From Platycnemis pennipes (Eukaryota; Arthropoda; Insecta; Odonata; Platycnemididae): DNA of 64,000 nucleotides. The translations under genes and the position numbers were made by a program. The stretch spans positions 38,144,698 to 38,208,697 of the forward strand of contig OW121855.1 in NCBI GenBank assembly GCA_933228895.1. Reading direction: 5' to 3'. Numbering within the stretch: the stretch's first letter is position 1; each line of letters begins with the position of its first letter. The notes below the pieces were generated by a model. The model did no database searches. It was given only the letters and a program-made list of their open reading frames with translations, and was not told the origin of the DNA. Shown here piece after piece: positions 34,800-46,132 of this stretch.

Positions 34800-35640
34800 C
34801 CGCAACCTGAATGCAGCCCCACTCTCCCTTTAACGTTGCCTCCCCGCCGCAAGCTAGCAAACATCCTATCCACGCACTAAACGTGTACACGCCTCTCTCT
34901 CTCTCCGACCCTCCCGATGCCTCAAAACCCTTCCCCAGCACCTCTCATCACCATCCTCCGACCAGCCTTCCATCTACGCACGTTACCCATCCCGAAAACG
35001 CCTCGAGGGGCAAAACACAAGGGGCAAACGCCGTCTCCCACCCCTCCCCACTCCCATCTCCATCCCTCCCTCTCCCTCCAAACCCGCCATTCAACCCTTT
35101 TTAAGCATCATCAACACGCCCGGACCACCGCCGTGCCGGCACGCCTCGTCACGTGCCTCAGATGAGCAAGATAACATTCGGTTGTTGACACAAATGCCTC
35201 GCTCGTGCCCTGGCTTACAGAAGCAGGATTGTGCGTGCGTCGCCGGTGAGTGTGTGGTTGTGTGAGTGTGTACGGGAGAGACTGAGTGGCTCCCGACGGG
35301 AGCGTGTTCGGAATGGCGGGCGGGTTGGCGCAAGGGAGACATGGAGGAGGGGAGAGGTTTTTACCTCCGCCACCGGTGGCAGGTGCCATACACCGACGAC
35401 CTGAGACGCCGTGACGAGCCGAGGTCGTCCGCCGGCGGAGCCAGACAATGAGGAGGCCGCCAGGGGACATTGTGCTTTACGCCACAACAGGCGCCGGGAG
35501 CTATGTCAGGCCAACAGCCCTAAATGGAACGACAATACTAAGCGCACCTCACGGGAAGATAAAGGAGATCACGTTTTTCCTCCGGTCTTTGAGTGAGACT
35601 GAGGGCGTGGCTACACATCTTCGCCCGCACTGACTCCCGT
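34800..35640. promoter_or_regulatory. Pyrimidine-rich then CpG-rich block; promoter-like
   Basis: A C/T-rich stretch (34870-35100) leads into the most CpG-dense DNA of the window (35110-35520, for example CGCCGTGCCGGCACGCC and GTCGTCCGCCGGCGG). A CACGTG-type E-box lies near 35150 and GT/TG-rich DNA near 35245-35270. The layout resembles an arthropod CpG-rich promoter or first-exon region, and one candidate start codon (35448) follows. No TATA box or initiator was convincingly placed. Confidence 0.3.
35448..35633 (+). CDS. Weak candidate first-exon frame, 61 codons
   Basis: An ATG at 35448, just downstream of the CpG-rich peak and the first after an in-frame TGA (35412), opens a 61-codon frame beginning MRRPPGDIVLYATTGAGSYV. 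The first 38 or so residues have ordinary protein composition, unlike the low-complexity frames around it. I recognise no domain. A splice donor inside the frame could shorten it, but none stood out. It is kept because of its position in a promoter-like block. Chance remains the more likely explanation. Confidence 0.15.
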   Translation: MRRPPGDIVLYATTGAGSYVRPTALNGTTILSAPHGKIKEITFFLRSLSETEGVATHLRPH

Positions 35641-36410
35641 TACTCTGGATAAAGCATCCGATGCGACGGTGGGTGCATCGGTCAAATAAAAAGATGCATT
35701 GAAACCTTAAGATCAATAGGTACATTAGTGGAAGAGGTAGGGGACACCTAAACTTAAACGTGAAATCGTAGATCCTCAGATTAAAGCATAGGATTGCGTT
35801 GTGTTGGATACTGTGGCATGAACTTAGCAGTTGGATGTCTTTAAAACCTTATTTTAACACTACAACTGTTGTTCTTCCCCGCCTCCTCACTTATCGAGCA
35901 TTCTCAACCCTGCATAACATAGGTACCTTAAAAAACCCTCGCCCATGATCACACATTCTATCCACTCCTTCTGTTGACTCTTAATTTTCTCGAACAACTT
36001 CCTCACCTAACATGCAACCACTCAACTGCATTCCTTCTCACTCACAAGGCTTTCTCCATCCGTCCCCACACCCACATCTTAAAGCCAGCATCCAATTGAA
36101 CCGATTTTATTGGCATAGTAAACAATCTAAAAAGGACTTCTGGTGAGATAAAAATAATGGCGTGAATGCACAAACTGGCATTTAAGTGAGACTGGATCAA
36201 AAGATGACACACTAAATTGCGGTAAATGTGAGTAAACAACAACAAAACATTTGTTTTTCAACCCGTATTGTTTATGCATACGATTTGTAGAGAGAATGAC
36301 GTTGCATTGCTTTGATTAGATATAAACTATCAATTGCAATTTACAAAAATAAAAACTTTTTGACCTTCTTTCCTAATGCCTTCATGGGTGGTTGTATTTT
36401 CTGACAACAG
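35641..36410. other. No gene seen
   Basis: AT-rich DNA; nothing recognised. Confidence 0.5.
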
Positions 36411-36414
36411 ATAA

Positions 36415-36715
36415 GATCAGTTACCCAGCAGTTACTTATTTGCCCAGAGGATTCGAGTTTGAATCCCTACAGTGTCCGTTATTTTTCATTGGCAAACCGA
36501 CCCCTACTTGAGTGCCACGTGGAGAGCACTTTCAAGCTCAGTACTCCGTCTGTCGGGTGGGATATTAAGCAGTGGTCCCCTTGGCGCTCTTCTTTAAGGA
36601 TGAGGTTATTGCCGACGCCAGGTTTCCCTCCGCCCTTACATTTCCATCATTGTACCTTTCCTCTCGGTCAGAAGAACCTTCAATGTGGACTTGAACAGCA
36701 GATGGCGTAATACTT
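36415..36715 (+). mobile_element. tRNA-derived SINE with conserved-type body
   Basis: A B box, GAGTTTGAATCCC (36455-36467), is preceded by a degenerate A-box region. About 90 bases later comes GGGATATTAAGCAGTGGTCC, then CCTTGG (36559-36585). I associate that GGGNNGTTAA, then GGTCCC, pattern with the central body of several arthropod SINE families (recall, not a search). The GC-richer body ends near 36715, with a CAGATGGCGT word at 36698-36708. Target-site duplications were not found. Confidence 0.6.
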
Positions 36716-36719
36716 CTTA

Positions 36720-38480
36720 TCAGTCTTTAAATGTTAGAACGGCAGGACTATTGAACATTTTGGTGCAGACACTCAATTCCTACGTAACGTATTCCATACA
36801 TCAGTAAGGTTCGGCGATTTAAAATTTCAGAAGAGTAACAAATTACGATTTCCAATATGGGTAAAATCTGAGCCTTATTGCATCATAAAAGAGCTTTTTT
36901 CTGCGTTGTTTCCATGGCGTGCATGATGTGAAATTGGAAAAATAAACTTAATAAATCAACCTAGTATTAAATGCCCATATTAATAACAACTTAGCTTGAG
37001 CTGAATGGCCCATAATAACAAGAAATTTATTGACTTTTGTCCCTTAATTACAATACCTATCGCTTAACATTTTATCGCCCCTTTTATCCAACAACGTCGT
37101 TGTGAAGACACGCACGTAATGAATATCACGTCAACGAGATGAGACATCATTTCCTTCACCCATATCTATGGAGTAGGGCTAAAAAGAAAGCGGAAACTTC
37201 ATTTACTGCGCATGCAAATTAAAATGGACCCGGCGCACGCCATTACGTGAGAGCTCGGCAGGACCCTTATTTATTGAGAAAAGTGTTTGATAAGAAAAGA
37301 CCTAGTGCCTGAGGATATTTCGTCCGGCTGGTCCAAAAAATACATTTTATCGTCGAATTATCAAGGAGAGAATTCCAGATGGGATTCAAGATAGTACAGA
37401 AAGGAAAAAAAAAGAACTATAGGGCTGGAAATGCGATTCGTCACGAGCATTGGAAACTTGAGTATCGTTTTAATTCTTCACTTTAATTACGAGAACTTGT
37501 TCCAAAAAAATCCGTTTTTTTCTGCCTCCTCTCATTTCCAAAAATAAAGCAATTACGAAACAGAATTTATATTTAAAAATGCCGCAATTCCTGGACACAA
37601 TGGCCCGTAAAAGATCGATCCACGTCGCCATGCAATTGAAGGTAGACCGGACATCTGGTGGGATGTTCCGCAGGCAAGGGGACTTGTAACACTGCCAAAG
37701 ATTTTTCCACTGCGGTCGACGATTTTATTTGGAGAGCCACGTAATCTATTAATCAATTGCTTTCGTGGGTAATCCAAATTCCCTCAAACAAAACGGCACC
37801 ATGAATAACAGCAAGTTAAATGCGGAGTTAGCAGAAACAAGAAAATGGAAGCACTTAATAAAATATCAGGGCCATTAGCCATTCAAATTAGGGGTCAATT
37901 GGAATGGACAATCATAGAATTGTGAATAAAATAATAAACCTTAGAATTGTAGCACTGAAATGATAGTGAAATTTTCAAGTCACATATTGAGACAAATAAG
38001 TAAGAAAATCAAATATATTTTCTAGTAATGCTAAAGTTATTAAGTTTTCTACTTACCAGTAAATATTTCTTTTTGGAAAACCGATAAGATGGTAATGCAA
38101 TCACTCACCTGTAATTACAGAAAAATGTAAATAAATTTTTGATAGAAAATATATCAGAAAGTAATTTTAACTATAAATAATGGTGTATTGCAAGACCAAG
38201 GAAAAGATTAAATTGGAAGTTAAGACTACTTAGGTAGTAATAATGAATGTGTATCTCAAGTATGTTTCCTGGAATCAGCAGCCCTTTTTTCTTTCGCTCT
38301 GAAATTTCTTAGTGAAATTCAAGGTCAAATTGTCAGCGAAGGTAAGATGATGCAAATAATATCAATGATACTTAAAACCAAACCCTTGACGCAGAAGTAA
38401 ACAGCCATTGACTTATGATAAAAGGAAACCCTTCACTCGTCCTCAACCAAGCTATTCACCTGACTCTCAAGGTATGCACA
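36720..38480. other. No gene seen
   Basis: AT-rich DNA. CTGTAATTACAG, a 12-base palindrome, lies near 38110. No coding or RNA gene recognised. Confidence 0.5.
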
Positions 38481-38536
38481 ATCTTTTCCATCGACGATTC
38501 GGAACGTGCGCCACATCGACCGGAAAGTGTGAGAGG

Positions 38537-38550
38537 GCGCCATCTGGTGA
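38537..38550 (-). promoter_or_regulatory. CTCF-like insulator motif
   Basis: The plus strand reads GCGCCATCTGGTGA. Its complement, TCACCAGATGGCGC, fits the bilaterian CTCF core CCASYAGRKGGCRS at 13 of 14 positions (by eye), missing only the first C. It lies in a GC-richer patch (38480-38720) with CpG. CTCF is conserved in arthropods. Binding here is inference. Confidence 0.4.
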
Positions 38551-38826
38551 CCCACCAGAGAAATATAGTCGAACACCAAAACTCCCTCCCGTTCCCAGGG
38601 CTCTCCCCTCCCTCCCCCTTGGCAGCGAGGTCGTGACGACCCCAGGAGACGAAGCGGAACAAGCCCACCATTCCAATTCCTCACCCATCGCGAATGCCAG
38701 AGGTAGGACGAACAGGATGGGAAACACTGTAGAGATGAAACCACGGGAGTGGGAACACTTCAAATGATGAGAATATACATTAAAGGGAAAACTATTCCAT
38801 TTGTCTCATTTATGGCCTTTTTTTAA

Positions 38827-39132
38827 AGCCTGCATATCGCTACCGATGCTAAAAATATATACAAAGCACAGCCTCTTTGTACAAAGAATTTTTGGAGAAA
38901 GAATAGTTATCCTCCTAACACTAACTATATAAAGAATCATAAATTAACAAAATTTAAATCCGTTAAATATCTTGGAATAAGACTGGAACATGACCTTTCT
39001 TGGGGTAAACATATACGTAAAATAATTTATCAAGTTAATCACACACTGGGATTCATCAAGAGAATACTCGGCAAACGTGTCGATCATGTTCGAGAAATTA
39101 GCTCCTTTTCCCTAGCTAGACCTCATTCGTAA
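38827..39132 (+). mobile_element. LINE RT C-terminal fragment, open for 101 codons
   Basis: An uninterrupted frame without a start codon runs from just after a TAA (38824) to a TAA (39130). It contains KFKSVKYLGIRLEHDLSWG, then KHIRKIIYQVNHTLGFIKR, then SFSLARPH. These are the conserved RT C-terminal blocks also seen at 4040-4260. It stops short of the EYAA block, and no family tail or TACATC/GATGTA repeat follows, so it is truncated at both ends. The frame is intact, unlike its relatives, which suggests a younger or simply luckier fragment. It may belong to a sister family. Confidence 0.85.
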
Positions 39133-39189
39133 AACAACCAACTCTCTCCGCTAAGAGCACCACGCAATATGCATTTCCACATTACTTTT

Positions 39190-39660
39190 ATCGCACTGCC
39201 ACCATTCTCCTCCACGGCGCTAAAGAGACGGACATGGCCTCGACTCTAAGGAAAAGAGAAGATAAAGCTACGCGATCATAACAACAGCTAGGAAATTGAT
39301 GCAAGAATGACGAATCGATTGAGAGGGGAAGAGGGCATAGGAGGAGAAGCAAGATTAATAGAAGGCAATTTGCTTGAGCGTAGTGGTCCCCCTCCACAAG
39401 AAATGAGATTGAAGAACGCAAAATTGAATTGCTGGCAAGTAGGCAGAGTGACTTGGATGGACAATTCAGCGATGGACAAAAGGAAGGTAGAAGGAAATTT
39501 CTAGCGATTGTAGGCAAAAGGAGGAGCACGTGGGTGGGGGCACTCAAAGGGCCTGAATGTGAGAGATGCATATTTTTCTTCTGACCAATCGTTGTTTTTT
39601 TTTCTTCCAAAGAGATAAGAAGAGGGGTTTTGAGAAGAAAATTTTTAAGGTCAACGTAAC
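39190..39660. repeat. Purine-biased region
   Basis: The plus strand is A/G-rich. A 175-codon minus-strand frame (39188-39715) is Leu/Ser/Phe-rich, with hydrophobic runs that follow from the strand bias, and I see no domain. A run of T lies near 39595. Confidence 0.4.
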
Positions 39661-39867
39661 TGCTGAATACGTTAAAAAAAAGCCACTTTTTTCGTTCAAA
39701 CTTTAAATTAATCAAAATACAACAGTATAATTTTAAAAACTATGTGCGCAGCAATCAATTTAGAATGAAAAGGGAGAAAATATGATATAAGTACAGTTAT
39801 TGTAGCTATTTTTGTAACTTCATAAACAACCTTCAAATTCGAGTACACATAATATTTAGGTCAACTA

Positions 39868-40075
39868 TTTGGATAGTGTGCTATGCTACTGACCGGAAGA
39901 TCCCGAGTTCAAATCCCGGACAGAAGCCTCCAAGACAAAATAATATTCTTAAAATACTCGCGATTCAATATTCTGTACGGAAAATTTTAGTTTCTGGAAA
40001 CCGCAGCTGGCCCTGGGAAAGGAACTGGTCTCCCCTACCCTGAATGAGTGAATTTCACACGCCAATGGCTCAGCT
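39868..40075 (+). mobile_element. tRNA-derived SINE
   Basis: TGGATAGTGTGCTATGCTAC is an A-box/D-arm-like stretch. A near-perfect B box, GAGTTCAAATCCC, follows at 39905-39917 and continues as GG. The body contains CCGCAGCTGGCCCTGGGAAAG and CTCAGCTCGGGTT before reverting to AT-rich DNA. The lack of acceptor-stem pairing and the attached body argue against a functional tRNA. Confidence 0.6.
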
Positions 40076-40079
40076 CGGG

Positions 40080-43000
40080 TTAGTTCTACTTCCATTTATC
40101 AAAAATTAACATTGCGGTTGAACACTTATTTTTATCACCAACAAGATAAACAATGGAAGCGTAGACTCGTGGAATTGAAGTGGAGGATAATTTATAAGGG
40201 GAGAGTGCATTGAAGGCATTTATTTCAACCAATTTTTGCCTAGGAATAAAATTAAATGCTGCACTTACCCACAAACAAACATTTTCAAACGTGATTGTTC
40301 CTAAAAAGCAGTATCAAGCAATCAAGAAAACTATTTGCATTAGAAACAACAAATATGACCGCAAAAAATAACAGGAAATCTTTTCCAGCTTGTACGAGAG
40401 TATACTCACTTTGATGAAATTTTGAATGTTTATCAATTTTCTTTTCCAATTTATAGTAACATAATGGTACTCAAACATGAACATAGACTACTACTTAGAG
40501 AATTACTAATTAAATACTACTACACGAGATCTTTTTGTGATAAGTAAGGGACAGACTAGGAAATATAAAATGTAAAAAAGTCAGACTGAATAAAATATAA
40601 CTTGTTGACTGAGAGTATATAATTGATTCCGGTACCAATGCCAAGGAGGGAACAGAGATCACAAGAGCAAATGCTACAAATGAATAAATTATCTGATTCA
40701 TGAAATTTAACATTGAAATAATTATTTCTACTAGTAGCTCACATTTTGTATAATCCTTTTATGCCTACAAAAAACTAAATTTCTTATTTCAAACATCTAG
40801 TTGGCATAATTTATTGCATCAGTAATTATTTTCTTCGGAAAAAAATTACGATTAAATAAAAATTACTATGTACTTAATGAAGACGTTACTAACGCACTGA
40901 TCAACTTTACATAAATATATAGTAAAGAACTCCGATAGTGTTTAATAAATTGTTATAAAACATAATGTTTAAGAGGCAAAAAGTAGCAATTAAGAGAAAT
41001 CTAGATACTTACTATTAACATTATTTATTTTTAAACTACTTCAGTTGAGTTGGAATAATCTTCTTCCGACAAGAAATTGCACTGAAATTAATGCTGAAAT
41101 AGGGTGGACATCCTACGCTTCATTTAACTTTCCCTAGTTTCGTACGACGCATTGGATTACCGAACTTTACGAAATCAAAACCAGACTCCTCTCATTACTC
41201 ACAGTATAAATGATTTATAGCAACAATGATTACAGAAGCCTAGTGAATAACACTCATGGAAAGTTTGGAGGATGTAAGTGGGATTAACCCACTGATCGAT
41301 AAATCGAACCCTCGTTTCGCATCACTCCGACGGGATGATTAATATATCGCAAGGAAAGACAGGCTGGAAACAAATGCGCACAAACATTTCAAAATCATTC
41401 GAGAGATTTGAAAGGACACCGTTGATTCAAAAGCAAAAGGTAAAATACAGCAGCGAAAATGTCTTCGGTGACGAAACGTCACGGGTGCAGATTGGGGCGA
41501 ACGCTGCCAAAGCCCATCCGGACAACTCTAACACAAGGCCATGATTATTGCAAACAAAAATTACAATCCACGACTGTTTCTGTTTAACATGGAACAAATG
41601 CATAATAGAACGTAATCACAGCAGGATCGAAAGGGAGGGATGGCTAATGAAACGAATGGCTAATGAAATACGTCGCCCGGGATAGGAGCCGAATGGACTA
41701 GAGTAGGTACAAAAAAGACACGAAATCAAGTCGGGAGGACAAAAAGGACTGGCGGCTGCAGTTGGTCAAAATGTCTAGACAATGAGCTCGGGAAAATGAG
41801 GAGGGCATAGAGACTGTTTAGGAGATGGGAGGGAGAAGGGATAGGGGCAGAGAGGGGGCGAAGAAGGGGGATTGTGGCTTCGCTGTGAGGGCGGTCACAG
41901 GCGACAAGGTGGTGCAAAAAAATAACACCGAGGCACTAATAAATAAAGCGGAGAATAGGAACAAATCCCATTATTCGGAAATGGCTGGCTTTTTCTCTCT
42001 CCGGTTCCTAGCATGCCCTTCTCCATCCTCCACAATTTAAGTGATTTTTATTTACTTTCGTGCCTTGATTTTACGCCCCACTTACGCCCACAGCAAAGCT
42101 CAGAGGCGTAGGATTCTGCCGGTCCAAAACGATACGTCAGGCACAAGTATGGAGTGGTGGAGGTACTCCAGCCCGAAATCAATCCGCATAGTGAGATAGA
42201 TTCGCATAGATGTGTTATTTTAGTAAGATATTATTATAAAGATACCAAGCCCTTTCTAAAACGTGTTTTAGTGTTGATATTTGTTATTCCATTGTTCAAA
42301 GGCACTTATTGAATGAACTTCAATTCAACCACTGTTGCAATTATGAATTACGTAAACATCTACCTGCTGCGTCACTACTCCTCCAACCTTTTGCAGAGCA
42401 GTTCAGTTATTACCATCATTTCATGCAAAATTTAATTCTGATCCTTCCTCTTTCTTGCAAATAGAATATTTTCCCTCCAAACACTGCATTCAGCTATTAA
42501 AGGGTGAGCTTTTTACCTTTTCATTCTGATTCACACCCTTCTCTCAAAGGCATTCAATTATTTATACGTTCCTTACTTAAGCTTCCTCAACAAAAATACA
42601 GTTTCAAACAATAATTTTCATTAATAATGTTATACATCACTGTAATGACCTTATAGTGACCTAAATTTCGACAAAATATAACCGGCATTTTTTTATTTTC
42701 CATCCCCACAGACCAGACCACCACAGATATGAGACCAGACTTCCAGACTATCCGGTTACATGAGCAATTTTACCTGCGTCATTTAACAACCCCTACGATT
42801 ATTTGTAATTGATATTGTATGGTTGACTTGAATTTAATTTTTATTTATAATTTAACTCGTTCTCTTTCAAACATTTCAGTTCTCACATTAACAGCCAAGT
42901 AAAACATTTATTACTGCCATAATAACGCGAATGAGCGAAGTACCTTGAGGGAATCCAGTGCAACACACTAAATTAAAAAATAAGAAGATTATCATTAAAT

Positions 43001-43400
43001 GCCGATAATAACAATAAGTTGATGAATATAATGCATAACATATTTCTATTCTTACAGATTAAGGCGCAGTCGGCAAAATGCATGTGAATTTAATCAACAA
43101 AATCATAGTCAAAAAATAAAAAAGTTGGCAAAATTAATCAACACGCCAAATGCTATGGAAATTCTGCATGATATTAAGATGTATTTGTCAACAATACGAG
43201 TGAATGATTGCGCTCATTTCCTCCATTGTTTAAGTTATTCTTACTGTGAATAATCTTCTTTCCAGCAAACAAGTAGGTATACGAAGCGTAAAGAAAACAG
43301 GGAAACAGAAGAGGTTAAACGCTTCGACCGCAAAACTGCCGAAGGAAAACAAGAAAGCCAACTCAGGCTCGGCATTCCGTCATTCAATAAAACGTCGTTT
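40080..43400. other. No gene seen; minor repeats
   Basis: More than 3 kb of AT-rich DNA. A short tandem duplication of AATGGCTAATGAAA occurs near 41640-41670. GTGACGAAACGTCAC, a 15-base interrupted palindrome, lies near 41468-41482. A purine-rich patch lies at 41820-41870. No coding domain recognised. Confidence 0.5.
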
Positions 43401-43980
43401 GGCTTGCTAATCTGCCCCTTGCATAAATCAGCTCGCCCGGAAAACTGGTGGCGTTAATAATTTAAGCTTGGTCTCGGACGGGGGTTCATTCCTTGTGTGT
43501 GTGGGCAATAAAGACACCCACACCTCACTACGAGGTCGCACCGAGCTGAAGCCAAAAGAAAGGGGGGGAGGGGGCAAGCAGTACGATCGAATAGAGGAGT
43601 AGAGAAAGGAAAGATATGACAGGACACAAAGAAGGCTCTGGCGTTGGAAAAACAACTGCAACGCCGGGAGTTAACGGGTTGGAAGGGGGTGAAGTTCCAC
43701 TCCCGAGGGGACGCGGTACTGCCACGGCGGGGCCGTTTAGGAAAGAAAGAGGAATTATAATGAAAATGGGGAAAACGAGGAAACGAGGTACCCGAGGACA
43801 TTTTCAGCTCTCCCCTCCCTTGTTTATAAGAATTAAAACCGGAGTTTTCTTAATGAGAAAAAGTTTTTTGATTTGTGCGGAAGATAAAAGCACCCGCGGG
43901 AAGGAGAAAGCCTCACGAGAAAGCGTGCATAGCAGAGATGGAGATGAAGATGCAGCTGGAGGAGCTAAGAGATGAACGTC
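43400..43980. repeat. GC-richer R/Y-skewed island
   Basis: A/G-rich plus-strand DNA with a GGGGGGGAGGGGG run near 43563 and CpG words at 43690-43735. The overlapping frames on both strands (up to 119 codons) are basic or Ser/Pro-rich with no domain. Confidence 0.5.
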
Positions 43981-44745
43981 ACCATTTTTCTGCAGGAAAT
44001 TACATCTGCATAGTACTCCGCTTGATGGTGCTGGGGACTAATGCTGGTACAATTCTACTAGCCACGACATTAAGAGAGAGGAAGATATCAATAAGGTATA
44101 TATTTCACTTTTCTGGAATATTCCAAACGTAAAACTAAACGCATGCATCTTTGAAGCAGAGTAATAGCGTAAAAATTGTATTGATGCATATACTCTAGAA
44201 AAGGTGCTATTTTTCAGAAGGACATTCGATGCATTGTTTTTCGTACATTCTCCATGCATAGAACTTTCGTATGACTTTAATTATTTTTATAACGGTTTTA
44301 ACTAAGTGTTATGGACTATCTGCAACCATTAATACTATTAAATTTAGTATGAAAAAAGCAATAAATATCCTTATAAACTGTCTTCTTAAAGATTTTAACG
44401 CATACGTGAAAATACTAAGCATGTAAATACGACGAGGTCAGCGGATAGAAGAATCGACCGGAGAGCTGCATCAAACCAATCAGGATTTATGACGATGAAG
44501 TAAATGACCATTATATGAGGATTTCAAGTGTTTCCCCGCACAACAGGCGCTTCAGATCTGGAGGGAAGGTTCAAGGAGGAGAATATAAGGGTAAAGAAGA
44601 TGGAGATAGACCCGGCCGTGTAGGCAAACGTCAGCTCTTCACGAAAGGTACTAAGGGGTCTGCAGCCGTCACATCCCACGGCCGAAGTACTGAACTCGAA
44701 TACTCTCTATAAAGCTCTCGAGCTGTATTGCCAGTGAAAAATATC
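43981..44745. other. No gene seen
   Basis: AT-rich DNA. A 65-codon plus frame at 44515-44712 has basic, mixed composition and no recognised motif. Confidence 0.45.
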
Positions 44746-44753
44746 TACCACAG

Positions 44754-44820
44754 CCGGGATTCAAACGTGGGACCTCGGAATGAGAGGCCATTACTCTCGG
44801 CAGCACACCAAACCGATCCC
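44754..44820 (-). mobile_element. Antisense tRNA-like SINE head, copy 1
   Basis: Read on the minus strand: GGGATCGGTTTGGTGTGCTG (A-box region), then GCCTCTCATTCCGAGGTCCC, then the B box ACGTTTGAATCCCGG. Order and spacing are tRNA-like. A second, diverged copy in the same orientation follows about 155 bases to the right. Confidence 0.6.
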
Positions 44821-44909
44821 CTTTAAATAGGACGGACGGATTATCGAACTCCCATGCACTCCATCAAAGGACTGAAGGCGGGCTTACCAAAGGGAAAATA
44901 TCCAACGCA

Positions 44910-44979
44910 GCCAGGATATAAATGCGGGCCCTCGGAATAAGAGGCCAATACTCTTACAACCCACTAACTCGACAACCCC
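44910..44979 (-). mobile_element. Antisense tRNA-like SINE head, copy 2
   Basis: On the minus strand: GGGGTTGTCGAGTTAGTGGG, then GCCTCTTATTCCGAGGGCCC, then a degenerate B box, GCATTTATATCCTGG. The middle block matches copy 1 nearly base for base, and the short motif ATATCYAMCNCAGCC precedes both on the plus strand. It is therefore a tandem or dimeric SINE head, not two unrelated insertions. Confidence 0.55.
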
Positions 44980-45075
44980 TTCAGGAATATTTTTTATTAA
45001 TGAGAGAATTTAGAAGTAGAATACGCCGTATTCCTTAGCGGAGACACGAGCAAAGGCAAAGAAACCAGTTATGCC

Positions 45076-45117
45076 CTCGATAGAGGGCATAGGGCATATA
45101 TTATGGCCTCTATCGAG
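45076..45117. repeat. Perfect 11-bp inverted repeat (hairpin)
   Basis: CTCGATAGAGG (45076-45086) and CCTCTATCGAG (45107-45117) are exact complements separated by 20 bases. A second, nested stem, ATGCCCTC-GATA-GAGGGCAT, uses the left part, so two alternative folds are possible. Confidence 0.75.
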
Positions 45118-45289
45118 AGGACGCTCAAGACCATGAATTGCACCCTTCGGACACCTGCGTAGCCGCCCCTGCGACCCCCACCACTGAATGAAGTGTGAAT
45201 ATCGGAGCTTGCACAATAGTGGCCATGGTCAGGGGGAGAAATGGTGTTTGGCGTAATGATTATTAACAAAACTGGCAGCAGACATGTCA

Positions 45290-45720
45290 AGCTTTAACTT
45301 CCCACCCACCTCCTCTCCTTCCCCCCACTCGCCACCTCGTCTCCGCACACACCTCACGTCTCCTTTTATTTAAATTTCTCCGTCGCCCGGCCACCGCCAA
45401 CCCCGCATCACCCATGGACGCCTCCCGATCTCAAGCCTCCTTCACACCACGGTGTTGTTGGTCTCCGTGCCTTTTGATAGGAGCCCACCGAAAAATAAGG
45501 GGCGCTGGCTGCCGGAGGAACACGTACCGGGATGTGGGGCAGAAATGAGGAATGGAAATTGGCGAGGTGAAACAGTCGGAAACAGCGAGGAGTGGAACAA
45601 AAAAGAAAGGGCCGAAGAGGGAAAGGAAGCATGGGAACGTGGAATAAGCACACCAAACGGATTTTTATGGGAAACACTGAGACCGCGAAGAGTTTTCCTT
45701 TTTTGCATTTAGAGCGCAAA
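45290..45720. repeat. Pyrimidine-rich then purine-rich block
   Basis: C/T-rich at 45295-45450, then A/G-rich at 45540-45640. Paired minus and plus frames of 86-103 codons are shadows of the skew. No domain. Confidence 0.5.
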
Positions 45721-46009
45721 CAATAGAGAACTGAAAGCAGGGGTGAAATAAGCAGAGATATAAGAAGGTACTTTAATATTAGATAGAATGCCTGGAGTAG
45801 AATGGCAATTCTATGGAATACTTAAGAGAAACTCTTTAAGAGTATCTCTAATTCTTTAAGAATTAACAAAAAACTCCACAAGGAAAAAAGTTATTAGTTC
45901 ACAATGCCCTCAGTTGGAGCATTTTTAAGTTGGAGCCTCAAATAAAAAATCCATGTATGCTCTATCATAAGAACTAATGTAAATAAAAGGTGTATTAAGG
46001 AAGCTTGTT

Positions 46010-46132
46010 ACGGAATCCAGTCAGATTTAATGATGATTATTTGTAAATCCTTTTTCCTTTGGAGTGATTTGAGACTAAATGGTCTCATCTTCCACATAAC
46101 ACGTTTTAAGTCAATATCACCATCCAGTCACA
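46010..46132 (+). repeat. Local direct duplication, copy 1
   Basis: Starts ACGGAATCCAGTCAGATTTA and ends CAGTCACA. It matches copy 2 at 46267-46421 along its whole length with about ten substitutions, but lacks an internal segment of about 32 bases present in copy 2. Confidence 0.85.

Noticed and set aside
39188..39715. 175-codon minus-strand open frame with hydrophobic runs
   Set aside because: The Leu/Ser/Phe bias follows the A/G-rich plus strand. Hydrophobic stretches are not arranged like real membrane segments, and no family is recognised.
39868..39930. Functional tRNA gene
   Set aside because: The A and B boxes are good, but the acceptor and anticodon arms do not pair and a SINE-like body follows. 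The same applies to the other tRNA-like heads.
41290..41330. B-box-like complement AAATCGAACCCTCG
   Set aside because: Only one box with no A box at the right distance; chance is likely.
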